Shown here piece by piece: positions 17,205 through 27,400 of a DNA stretch of 52,418 bases. This DNA is from JALRAP01 sp046302815. Lineage in GTDB: Bacteria > Bacteroidota > Bacteroidia > AKYH767-A > OLB10. The stretch lies in NCBI GenBank assembly GCA_046302815.1, contig JBKCHO010000002.1, positions 1 to 52,418 of the forward strand, given 5' to 3'. The position numbers were made by a program, and so were the translations under genes. The notes beneath the pieces were generated by a model, which was not told the origin of the DNA, did no database searches, and saw only the letters and a program-made list of their open reading frames with translations. Every line of letters begins with the position of its first letter. Position 1 is the first letter of the stretch.

Positions 17205-17882
17205 ATGAAGCAAATCCTAACTAATATGAGACGAATGGCTATCCAATCTCGAATAGCATGGACACTCCTTATGCTTTTTTCACTTACAGATGTCATGGTG
17301 CTGGCTCAAAACCCAACACCTAAGCGGAAAGGATCCATGAATACCCCTTTTGTTTTAATTCAACAAATCAAACACTCAGCCGGAGCAGCCGCTGCGTTTT
17401 ATGTAATCGACAAAAGCAGTGAGCCGGTATTTGGATTGGTTTATAATCCATCCCTTAGTCTGACCAAGTCAAAATCCGATTTCTCATTTTCAATCGGGTC
17501 TGAATTAAAAGGAGGCTATCATGTTTCCACTTCCGTGGATGATAGCGCATTCATTTATGCCGATTTACCTTTGTTGACCGAATTGAATTTCGGTCATAAT
17601 GCATCCAAGGATTTTTACAACGACCTAGGATGGTTTTTCGGTGGAGGATATGCGTACCGGCTGTTCAAAGACAAATGGTCGGGTGGACCAGTTGCAACCA
17701 TTGGAGTGAGAGGATTTGTATTCGGTCCTTCATTTACCATAAGGTATAGTCGGTTTTTTGCAGGTGACAATGCAGGGCCGTCCACTCAAAGCATCAGCTT
17801 GCTCTTGAATCTGGGTCGATACTTTGATCAAGTTAAGTTGAATAACAAGGTCAGTAGGTTTTCGAACGGATTCAGAAAATAG
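17205..17882 (+). CDS. Exported protein of unknown function, probable beta-barrel
   Basis: Translation from the ATG at 17205, 4 nt after the preceding stop, gives 225 residues with a basic N terminus and a hydrophobic signal segment (IAWTLLMLFSLTDVMVLAQ). An ATG at 17226 is an alternative. The mature part has alternating strand-like segments (FGLVYNPSLSLTKSKSDFSF, ELNFGHNASKDFYNDLGWFF and others) ending in SISLLLNLGRYFD. This resembles small Bacteroidota outer-membrane barrels. No family could be named. Its place at the end of the aminotransferase-sulfotransferase unit may be incidental. Confidence 0.6.
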   Translation: MKQILTNMRRMAIQSRIAWTLLMLFSLTDVMVLAQNPTPKRKGSMNTPFVLIQQIKHSAGAAAAFYVIDKSSEPVFGLVYNPSLSLTKSKSDFSFSIGSELKGGYHVSTSVDDSAFIYADLPLLTELNFGHNASKDFYNDLGWFFGGGYAYRLFKDKWSGGPVATIGVRGFVFGPSFTIRYSRFFAGDNAGPSTQSISLLLNLGRYFDQVKLNNKVSRFSNGFRK

Positions 17883-17908
17883 TAGTTACAAGTGACATGT
17901 TACAAGTT

Positions 17909-18063
17909 ACATGTATCAAGCAGAGGCAATTAATCTCATTACAACAACCAACTTGTCACTTTCCACTTGTCACTTTTTCTTGACATGTATCAAGCAGAGG
18001 CAATTAATCCCATTACAACAACCAACTTGTCACTTGTCACTTTCCACTTGTCACTTTTTCTTC
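17909..18063 (+). repeat. Two-copy tandem repeat of 74 and 81 bp
   Basis: Copy 1 (17909-17982) and copy 2 (17983-18063) both run from ACATGTATCAAGCAGAGGCA to CCACTTGTCACTTTTTCTT. They differ by one substitution (T/C at the AATCTC/AATCCC site), the last base, and a short insertion that adds one more TTGTCAC unit in copy 2. Each copy itself contains short repeats of CTTGTCACTT. The repeat lies between convergent genes and abuts the htpG stop codon. No coding potential was seen. Confidence 0.95.
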
Positions 18064-19879
18064 ATAGCAATTCGACAGACTTTTTAATAAACTTCGACAG
18101 TTCCTCGCCTTTCAAAAGCCCTTGAGATAACAGGGCCAAATCCACAGCCTGCTTCATTTTGTTGGCTTGCGCCGATGCATCCGTTTCGCCAAGTATTCGA
18201 CTCATCAATGGGTGATTCGTATTTACAATCACATTGAAGTTTTCTTTCATGCCACCCATGAAATCGTAGCCACCGCCAACCGAAGCCATCTCTTTCATGC
18301 GACGCATGAACTCGGGTCGAGTGATGGTAACTGGCGCGTCGGTAGGCTGCATGGGTTCCAATACAACGGAATATTGTTCAGCAGGTACAGTTTGTTCGGC
18401 AATTTTTTTGATAGCATCTTCTTGTTCGGTGTTCAGCAAAGAGACAGGCTTTTCATCCTTGTTGATGAGCTTGTCGGCCGTATCGGAGTCCACACGCACA
18501 AAAGCGGTGTTCTCCAACTTCATCTCCATCGCATTTAAAAAATGGGAGTCGAGCGGACCTTCGAAGAGCAATACATCGTAGCCACGACTTTTGGCTGCTT
18601 CGATGAATGCATGCTGATCCATCTCATTGGATGCGTAGATGTAAACAGCTTTATTGTCTTTATCGGTTTGCAAGGCTGACACTTTGTTGCGGTATTCTTC
18701 GAATGTGAAGAAGTTGCCCTCGGTGTTCTTCAATAGACAAAACTTCTGGGCACGGTCATAAAACTTGTCTTCCGACATCATGCCGTACTTGATGAACACA
18801 CCAATGTCATCCCACTTCGACTCCAGGTCGGCCCGGTTCTCCTTGAAGATTTCCTCCAGCTTGTCGGCCACTTTTTTGGTGATGTGCGAGCTGATCTTCT
18901 TCACATTGGCATCGCTTTGCAAATAGCTCCTCGACACATTTAAAGGAATATCGGGAGAGTCGATGACACCATGCATCAACATCAGGAACTCGGGCACGAT
19001 CCCCTCTACCGAATCCGTTACAAATACCTGGTTGCAGTAGAGATTTATCTTGTTTTTCTGTACCTCGATGTTTTTCTTCAGTTTTGGAAAATACAAAATA
19101 CCGGTCAGGTTAAACGGATAATCCACATTCAAGTGAATGTGGAACAACGGATCCTCGGAGAAAGGATAAAGCTCTTTGTAAAAAGATTTATAATCTTCTT
19201 CGTTTAAGTCAGCAGGCTTGCGTGTCCATGCGGGCTTGGTATTATTGATGGACCTTCCGTCGAAGCGGATATCGACAGGCAGAAAGCGGCAATATTTTTT
19301 CAGTAAGGTTTCGATGCGGTAGTTGTCGAGGAATTCCAATGAGTCCTCTGCGATGTGCATGATGATGTCGGTGCCCCGGTCATCACGGCTTGCCTCACTG
19401 ATGGTATAATTCGGACTGCCATCACATTCCCATTTAACAGCGTTTTTAGCTTCGCTTTCGCGGAAGGAACGAGTGATGATTTCCACTTTGGAGGACACCA
19501 TGAATGAGGAGTAGAAGCCCAAGCCGAAGTGGCCAATGATGCCGGCATTGTCCATTTTGTCTTTGTACTTCGACACAAATTCTTCAGCGCCCGAAAAGGC
19601 GATCTGATTGATATACTTGTCGATTTCCTCTGCGGTCATGCCGATACCCCGGTCGGATATGGTGATGGTTTTCGCATCCTTATCCACTTTCACTTCTACG
19701 AAAAGTTCTCCAGCCTCACCTTGGAACTCACCTGCCGAGGCCAGGGTTTTTAGTTTTTGGGAGGCGTCCACGGCATTCGACACCAACTCCCTTAGGAAGA
19801 TCTCATGGTCTGAGTAAAGGAACTTTTTGATGATCGGGAAGATGTTTTCCGTTTGTACATTGATTTTTCCAGTTGACAT
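18062..19879 (-). CDS. htpG: Molecular chaperone HtpG (bacterial Hsp90)
   Basis: HtpG is the cytosolic ATP-dependent chaperone of the Hsp90 family. The 605 residues show the GHKL ATPase motifs: FLRELVSNAVDASQKL near residue 30, TISDRGIGM near 80, and GHFGLGFYSSFMVS near 117. The middle and C-terminal dimerisation regions follow, for a normal length. The start MSTGKINVQTENIFP is typical of Bacteroidota HtpG. It is transcribed alone from a divergent region shared with the helicase gene. Its stop codon lies at the edge of the tandem repeat. Confidence 0.97.
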   Translation of the reverse strand: MSTGKINVQTENIFPIIKKFLYSDHEIFLRELVSNAVDASQKLKTLASAGEFQGEAGELFVEVKVDKDAKTITISDRGIGMTAEEIDKYINQIAFSGAEEFVSKYKDKMDNAGIIGHFGLGFYSSFMVSSKVEIITRSFRESEAKNAVKWECDGSPNYTISEASRDDRGTDIIMHIAEDSLEFLDNYRIETLLKKYCRFLPVDIRFDGRSINNTKPAWTRKPADLNEEDYKSFYKELYPFSEDPLFHIHLNVDYPFNLTGILYFPKLKKNIEVQKNKINLYCNQVFVTDSVEGIVPEFLMLMHGVIDSPDIPLNVSRSYLQSDANVKKISSHITKKVADKLEEIFKENRADLESKWDDIGVFIKYGMMSEDKFYDRAQKFCLLKNTEGNFFTFEEYRNKVSALQTDKDNKAVYIYASNEMDQHAFIEAAKSRGYDVLLFEGPLDSHFLNAMEMKLENTAFVRVDSDTADKLINKDEKPVSLLNTEQEDAIKKIAEQTVPAEQYSVVLEPMQPTDAPVTITRPEFMRRMKEMASVGGGYDFMGGMKENFNVIVNTNHPLMSRILGETDASAQANKMKQAVDLALLSQGLLKGEELSKFIKKSVELL

Positions 19880-19907
19880 GGTATGGCGTATTTGAAATTT
19901 CGGAATG

Positions 19908-19915
19908 CAAAAATA
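19908..19915 (-). promoter_or_regulatory. -7 promoter element of htpG
   Basis: On the minus strand TATTTTTG is a perfect TAnnTTTG match, 28 nt upstream of the htpG start codon. A clear -33 TTTG was not found at the expected spacing. Confidence 0.55.
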
Positions 19916-19983
19916 ATACAGGAAACGGCTAAATGTGGTTATGAAGTTAGATGGTTCACCCGTTTCCCTGCCTTTGGAAAGCG

Positions 19984-20070
19984 AACACAGATTTAACCGA
20001 TTTCGCTGATTTGCGCGGATTTATTCCCGACTTGAATACAAATCCGTGTTCATCCGTTTCATCCGTATTC
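19984..20070. repeat. Imperfect inverted repeat with 9-10-bp periodic arms
   Basis: AACACAGATTT (19984-19994) and AAATCCGTGTT (20040-20050) are inverted with one mismatch. The left arm continues as GATTT units spaced about 9 bp apart, and the right side as three ATCCGT units spaced 9-10 bp apart, up to 20070. A weaker relative, GCGGATTAAACAGATT, lies near 51389. Confidence 0.7.
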
Positions 20071-20088
20071 CCTTCTATTGACAAGCGA

Positions 20089-20120
20089 TTTGACTTCTGG
20101 CCTCAAATTCACTACCTTTG
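20089..20120 (+). promoter_or_regulatory. Complete Bacteroidota promoter of the helicase gene
   Basis: TTTG (20089-20092), a 20-bp spacer and TACCTTTG (20113-20120) match the -33/-7 consensus of the Bacteroidota housekeeping sigma factor without mismatch. Transcription should start near 20125, which fixes the coding start downstream of it. Confidence 0.8.
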
Positions 20121-20217
20121 CACCGTCGCAATGACACCCCGGCTGGTTGTAGGCCGTTTTCCTCTAAAATCCCGCTGCTTCAGTTTTACAACGCTTTTGC
20201 AGTATTCATTCACCATC

Positions 20218-21438
20218 ATGAATTCATTTCCTGAACTAGGTCTCATAGAACCTATTCTGAATGCCCTTCAAGCCGAAGGCTATTCCAAACCCACTCCCAT
20301 CCAAGCGCAAGCCATTCCAAAAGTGCTCGAGAAACGCGACCTGCTTGGGTGTGCACAAACCGGCACCGGTAAAACCGCCGCCTTCTCGCTTCCCGTATTG
20401 CAGTTGCTGCATGAGCGCAAAGTTCCGCATCGCGGTATTCGTTCGTTGGTGCTTACCCCAACACGCGAACTCGCCATCCAAATCAACGATAGCTTAACCG
20501 CCTATGGACGGCATTTGCATGTAGGTCATACAGTGATTTTCGGAGGCGTTTCACAAAACCCACAAACGGATGCGCTGCGAAAAAATCCAGGCATTCTGGT
20601 AGCCACACCCGGCCGACTTCTGGATCTCATGCAACAAGGTTATATCGATTTATCTCACCTGGAGATTTTCATTCTCGATGAGGCCGACCGCATGCTCGAC
20701 ATGGGCTTCATCAACGATGTGAAAAGAGTCATCGCCAAGCTGCCAACGCGCAAGCAAACGCTCTTCTTCTCAGCAACCATGCCACTCGAGATTCAGAAGC
20801 TGGCCGATTCCTTGCTTCACAATCCCGTAAAGGTTGAAGTAACGCCACCTTCATCCACCGTCGACAAAATCGAGCAAACGCTCTACTACACCAACCGCGC
20901 CGACAAGGTGAAGCTCCTTATCCATCTGTTGAAGGAGTTGCCCATCAAAAACGCGTTGGTGTTCACGCGAACCAAACATGGTGCCGATAAAGTGGTGCGC
21001 ATGTTGCAAAAGGCTGGCATCAGCTCTGCAGCTATACACGGCAACAAAAGTCAGAACCAACGCCAGAATGCGTTGAACAACTTCAAGGATGGCAAGATCC
21101 GAATCCTCGTAGCCACCGACATCGCCGCACGCGGTATCGATATCGACGAGCTACCCTATGTGTTCAACTGCGATTTGCCTGAGGTACCCGAGACCTATGT
21201 GCACCGCATCGGTCGCACAGGTCGCGCTGGATTGTCTGGTAAATCCATTTCATTCTGCGACCAAGAGCAACTCGAAGAATGGAAAGCTATTCGCAAGTTG
21301 ATTGGCAAAGACATTGAAATCGTACAAGACCATCCTTTTCCGATGGACACAACGGCCACCCCTGCGCCTAAACCATCTCCATCCAACCAAAGCCGCCCGC
21401 CGAGGAGGAATTTCAGAGGGAGAGGTAGTAGACAATAA
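20218..21438 (+). CDS. DEAD-box ATP-dependent RNA helicase, RhlE-like
   Basis: The protein unwinds RNA duplexes in ribosome assembly or RNA decay. From ATG 20218 it has 406 residues with all motifs: the Q motif (PTPIQAQAIP), motif I AQTGTGKT, Ia PTRELA, Ib TPGRLLDL, II DEADRMLDMG, III SATMP, and VI HRIGRTGRAG. A short basic, Pro/Ser-rich tail ends in RRNFRGRGSRQ, typical of RhlE-type helicases that use the tail to bind RNA. An in-frame ATG at 20131 lies 10 nt after the promoter and would add 29 residues. The start at 20218 matches the family better. Confidence 0.93.
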   Translation: MNSFPELGLIEPILNALQAEGYSKPTPIQAQAIPKVLEKRDLLGCAQTGTGKTAAFSLPVLQLLHERKVPHRGIRSLVLTPTRELAIQINDSLTAYGRHLHVGHTVIFGGVSQNPQTDALRKNPGILVATPGRLLDLMQQGYIDLSHLEIFILDEADRMLDMGFINDVKRVIAKLPTRKQTLFFSATMPLEIQKLADSLLHNPVKVEVTPPSSTVDKIEQTLYYTNRADKVKLLIHLLKELPIKNALVFTRTKHGADKVVRMLQKAGISSAAIHGNKSQNQRQNALNNFKDGKIRILVATDIAARGIDIDELPYVFNCDLPEVPETYVHRIGRTGRAGLSGKSISFCDQEQLEEWKAIRKLIGKDIEIVQDHPFPMDTTATPAPKPSPSNQSRPPRRNFRGRGSRQ

Positions 21439-21461
21439 GAATCTCTTACTTCAAAATCGAA

Positions 21462-24400
21462 TTAATCCACAACCACTCTCACCGTCTTTCTGGTGCAACC
21501 TTGTTCCACCACAATGGCGTAGAGGCCTGGTTTGTTGCCGGTTAAATCAATGGTAGAAATGCTGCTGTGATCCGCTATGGTTTGCTGAATTACCAAACGG
21601 CCATTTAGATCGAATACCGTTAGACGCACATCCGCGATTTCATCGAAGCCTTTCAAATTAATGTTTAGGACTCCAGAGGTCGGGTTGGGCCAAGCGAATA
21701 AATCAGTGGGTTGTTCTATCGATGCTTGTTCACGCAATAACGAAGTGGTGCTTGCCAATGCAATGCCAGTAGAGGTTAGATTTAGCGTACTCAAAGGATA
21801 TTGCGCAATCGCATTTAGGGGAATAGTGTTGCTGCCGGTATACAACGCCGACTTCAAATAAACATAAACGGAGTCTACACCATTGTCGGTAACCAACACA
21901 CGGGTTCCATCTACAACCATTCCAAGTATGTTGTTCAGTGGAGCGCCAGCAACGGTTTGCAAAGGGCGGGATCTTATGATTCCAGTGGTGCTGTTGATCA
22001 GATAACGGTAAATGGCCTTGGTGTTACCGTTTTCAAGTACATACAAATAGGTGTTGTCAAATCCCAAGGCTTCGCCATTTGCATTCTGGCTGGCCAGGTT
22101 TTTCCTGGCAATGGCGTTGTAGTTGGTTGTCGCACCGTTAAATGCCTGAGAGGTCAGATAATAGAATATAGCTCGGGCCTTTTTATCCAATACATTCAAG
22201 GTGTCGCCGCGTACAATTATTCCCGTAGCAGGATTCAAAACCCCTCCAGTGTTGGATCTTAAATTGCGTGATTGTAAGGCAGCTGTACCGGCCTGAGAAG
22301 AGCGATAAGCTCTGCCGGGTGTCAGGCCGTTCATCACATAACCAAACCCTCCGGCAATATTTATATCACCAACGCTAGTGTTGCCATTGAGAATATTGGT
22401 TGATAAGGTACTGCTGGAAATGAAGACGAATAAGGAATCGTAATAATAAACCGAATTGGTGACGCTGTCACTAACCACATATTTTGGAGCACCTGCAACC
22501 AAATTTACATTAACGGTGATGTTATTTGAGGTGGCGGGACTACCAATCACACAATTTGCGTTACTGGTCATCGCGCAATGCACCACATCGTTATTGACCC
22601 AGGCATTGTTCACATAGGTACTGCTGTTGGTTCCAACATTCACACCATTCTTTTTCCACTGGTAAACGGGAGTGCTGCCGCCATTTACAGGAACAGCCGT
22701 AAAGGTAATGGAGGTGTTTGCAGTAACGGCACCACTTGGATTGGAACTGATGGATACGGAAGCATTCACATTGGGGTTGACGGTAACAGCTATAGGAGGA
22801 GCAATAGCGGTACAACCTGAAGCATTGGTCACGGTTACCGAGTAACTACCACTATTTCCAACCACAATTGATTGGGTAGTGGCTCCCGTGCTCCACAGAT
22901 ATGAAGCGCCGGAGGATGCGGTGAGTGTCACGCTTCCACCTTGACAAAACACCGTAGGTCCGTTTGGCGTGATGGCGGTTGTGAATACGCCTGGCTGCGT
23001 AATGTTCACACTGGCTTGACGAGAGCAGTTGCCATTGGTTACGGTAACCGTATAAGTGCCTGCAATAAGATTGTTGATGGTTTGCGAAGTGGCTCCATTG
23101 CTCCACAAGTAGGAAACAGTTCCACTGGTACCGGTGGCTACTGCGGATGCCGAACCATTGCTGCCACCATTGCATGATACATTGGTTTGGTTGATGGCTA
23201 CTGTGAAATCAACAACCGTGACAACAAAACTGCAAGATGTGGCATTTCCACCTGCATCTGTGGCTGTGTAAGTAATAGTTGTGTTGCCAATCGGAAGCGT
23301 TGCACCCGGCTGGAAGTTGCTGCTGACCGTGAACGAACAGTTGTCGGAGAACACAGGTGGCGCCCAAGAAGCAGGGTTGCATGAGGTGAATGAACTTGGA
23401 CAAGCAACCACTATGGGAGCAAGATTGTCGACAAAGGATAAATTCGTCGTTATTACACTGTCGCATCCATTACTTGCGCTGATCGTGGTGATGTAAGTGC
23501 CGGATGTGGACACCACTTGTCCGTTTGGCAAAGTGTAGCTGGTGCCAGGACATTGTTGAACCGATACGGAGCTGGTTGATGCAGCGCCGATGTTTACTTG
23601 TTGCGATGCAGTTCCGGTGCAACCATTAGCATTGGTAACAGTAACGGTATAAATGCCTGCAACCGTTGGGTTGATGGTTTGCGTATTTGCTCCCGTACTC
23701 CAAGAATACGACACGAAGCCGGAAGATGCGGTCAATGTAGCTGCTGCACCTTGGCAAACGCTAAAGTTGCCTGCAATGTTTGGTGTTGGACTGGGTATGA
23801 TGCTCACCGACTGACTGACAGACCCAGAACAACCGTTGGCATTGGTAACGGTAACGGTGTAATTACCGGATACTGTCGGATTGATCGTCTGGGTATTGGC
23901 GCCGTTGCTCCAACTGTAGCTGCTGAAACCGGCATTGGCCGATAGTGTTGCTGCAGCACCTTGGCAAGCAGAGAAAACACCTGAGATGCTTGGGGAAGGG
24001 CTTGGATTTACCAGCACCACCTGCGATTTGCTTCCGGTGCAGCCACTGCTATTGGTTACGGTTACGGTATAAGTTCCACCCGTGGTAACGCTTATTGTTT
24101 GGGTTGAAGCGCCGTTACTCCAAAGATAAGAGTTGAATCCCGCAGCGGCGGTTAAGGTAGCTGTTTCCCCTTGGCATATTGTGCTGTTACCAGTGATGGA
24201 GGGTTGTGGTGTTGGAATAACCGTTACGGTTTGTTGAGCCACACCGGTGCATCCGCTGCTATTGGTAACAGTTACGGTATATGTTCCGGAGGTAGTAGGA
24301 CCGATCGAGGATGATGTTGCGCCGTTGCTCCATAAGTATGAGGTGAATCCCGGAGTAGCGTTCAATAATGCGCTGTTGCCTTGGCATACATCAAACACAC

Positions 24401-27400
24401 CAGTGATGGATGGTGTTGGCTTAGGGTTGATGGTGGCCGTTTGCGACGCAGTTCCGGTACAACCGAAACCGTTGGTAACCGTTACTGTGTAAACACCGCT
24501 TGTGGTTGTAGAGATGGATGATGTTGTAGATCCATCACTCCACAAATAAGACGCAAAGCCAGTGGAGGCGTTCAGCGTGGCGGCATTTCCGAAACATACG
24601 GTGAATGTTCCGGTGATACTGGGCGATGGGTTGCTGTTTACGGTTACGGTTCGGGATGCACTGTTGCTACATCCTGTGAAATCAACCACGGTAACCGTAT
24701 AAGTGCCCGATGTCGAAACGATGATGGATGGAGTATTGGCTCCATTACTCCATTGGTACGACGCATATCCGGGGGAAGCTGTAAGAGTGGTAGTGGCGCC
24801 CTGGCAAATGGTGCTGACACCGGATATGGATGGTGGAGGACAGGCCTGTACGCTGAACAATTGTCTTCCTACGGTGTGGAAAGTAGAATTGGTTCCGATA
24901 AACGCACCCGCATTGAAAGCAACAAATGCCTTGTTGTTGATGACGGTATTGTCTGGAAGGTCGGGATTTTGCTCGACTGTAAAACTCACATAGGCCTTGT
25001 TGTCGCCATTGGCAGCAGGCGGCAGGTTCAGGTTGTTGAATCTCCATTCAAGGATATTGTTTCCGTAAATACGAAACTGGTATGGATGGCTCGAGCCTCC
25101 GGCAGTTACAGTTAATGCATTCAATGATTGATCCAAGGTATCACGAACTACCGCGGTGAAGGCAGTGTCGTTTGATGTGTTGGCGAACTCGATGAAGTAT
25201 TGTAGTTGTCGGTTCGGATAAATCAAGTTTGCAGAGGTAACTCCCAGCGGGAATCCTTTTTTCGAAAAGGTGGGCGATACTTCATCTGCCACGGCGCAAA
25301 AAATATCGGTGGCTGGAGAGGCGTCGTTCGATGGCAGCGAGTTCACCAGTCCGGGTGTCCAGTTGGATGAACCACCACATAACTCAACAGTAACGGATGG
25401 TGTGCTGTAGAATGGTGCGAGTGGATGTTGATCCACTTCAAGTCGCATGGTTTGTCCGGTGCCGGGCAGTGCATAGCTTTTAACACCACCTCCCATCAAC
25501 ATCACCGAGTCTACTTGAGTCAGTATGCCGTCGGTGTAAATGCGCACCTGTGAGTAGCACATCATGTTGCCGTTCGAGCCAGCGGAGTTGAACACATCGA
25601 AAAACACAGTTCCGTTTTGACAAAGTCCTTTAACGGAAATAGCGGATGTATCCCAAGGCATGGTGCAAGGGATGCCACCACCATAAAGGTTCAGGCCATT
25701 TTGCGTACCTGGATAAATGGCATTCACGATGGCACACGAGTCGGCAGGAAACAACTTTGCTTCCATACAGAGCGATTGACCTGAAATGACATTACAATCC
25801 ACATCGACGAATACATTGAAGTCGACACAGTTTCCAGGAGTGATGTCTCCAAGTAAAAACCTAAATGTATTGGATCCGGTTTGTATGTAAGGCAAACTGG
25901 ATGATACGGGAATGATGTTTGGATCGAACTCGACATCCGCGTAAGCTTGTACCAAATTCACAGTGGCGGTACTTTTGTTACAGGCGCTTACTCGAACCTT
26001 CTGGCTGTTGAGGCAAGGACGGAGTACTTGAGAATAAATGGTGATATCAGGTGCCGAGCAAGCATCTTTGGGCTTGATGCCTATAGGGGTTATAATTCCA
26101 ATGCCGTTGGTTACAATGAATGCAATGGAATTGCCGCAAGTGGAGAACCAAGGTGATTGGATGGTGTCAGGATAGATGGTGTAATTGCCGTCGGGCAAGG
26201 ATAAAATCGAAATGCGGCCATTGTTATCGGACTGCACGAAAAGATTACCGGGTTGTACGGTGAATCGCATATTTGGTACGACAGCTTCTCCCGATTCTTG
26301 AATGCAGTTCTGATTAGCATCGTTGAACACCAATCCCGATACGGAACCGATTTGGTATTTTTCTACCAATGCGTTGTTGTTCGCTTGTCCGGATGCAAAT
26401 ACAATTCCATTGCCTCCACTGCAAATATTCAGAAGGGCTCCGTAAAACGGACCTGTGTAGCTGTCCATGGTCAAATAGGTTCCATTGGAAGCAAACGATT
26501 CTATCGCGGTAGGACCGTTGGTGAGCAAGAAAATTTTTCCGCTGTTCTCAATGGCGAGGGCAAAACCTTGTTCGCTAGTTGTGCCACCCTTGTAGGTGCT
26601 CCAGTTGATGGCTCCGTTTGGTTGGAAGGAGGCAACCATGGCATCGGATGTTCCACCACCGAAAGTGGTTTGGTGTGCACCCGCTGTTGCGATACCGGAT
26701 GTGCTGGATGTCCAACCTGTGACAACCACATTTCCATTACCATCGAATGCCACCGAGCGTCCTCGGTCTGCAGCACTACCTCCCAGATAGGTGGACCAGT
26801 TTCGTACGCCACTACTGGTGAATCGGGCAATCCATGCATCGTAGTTGCCACCGATGGATTGTTGGTAGGAACCCGATGTGGACATGTTGTTGGTGCTTCG
26901 GGTTTCCCCAGCCAAAGCCAAGTTGCCATTGATATCTGTTGCACAAGAAATCTGAGATCCTTCATCTAGGCTACCGCCGTGGTAGGTGGCCCAAATGCGG
27001 GTTCCTCCACCGGTGAATTTGACCACGAAACCATCCGTGCTTCCACCAATTGTGGTTTGATGTGCGCCTGCTGTAGCAATGCCTGATGAGCTGTTCGTGA
27101 TCCCAGCCAGGTAAATGTTTCCAGAGCCATCCGTAGCTAGATCGGCATAGTTTTCCACTCCTGATCCTCCATAGTAAGTGGCCCACTGACGCAAACCGGA
27201 AGCGTTGAATTTGGCAAGATAAAGGTCGAAGCTTCCTGATGCATTGATAGCTTGGTAGGAGCCAGCTGTGGCGATGGAGTTCGGTGCGGCTCCTCCGGCT
27301 TGACCGGACAAGTAAATATTACCCAATCCATCCACAGTGCACGCTTGTCCGGATTCATTTCCTACTGAGCCGTAATAAGTGGCCCAAACCCTTCTTCCGC

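Larger units (their letters stand above)
19880..20217. other. Divergent intergenic region between htpG and the helicase gene
   Basis: This stretch holds the htpG promoter, the helicase promoter, and a repeat element at 19984-20070. The open frame that runs through it into the helicase is not taken as coding, because it starts upstream of the promoter and covers the repeat. Confidence 0.7.

Noticed and set aside
17909..18063. Tandem repeat as phage attachment site or CRISPR remnant
   Set aside because: Only two adjacent copies, no integrase, no spacers, no tRNA gene.
19951..20217. In-frame N-terminal extension of the helicase
   Set aside because: It begins upstream of a perfect promoter and runs through a repeat element, so most of it cannot be in the mRNA; the family starts at 20218.
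23581..24840. Regular 210-bp repeats taken as a possible CRISPR or satellite array
   Set aside because: The repeats are in frame, have 70-codon units and code for Ig-like domains; there are no unique spacers.
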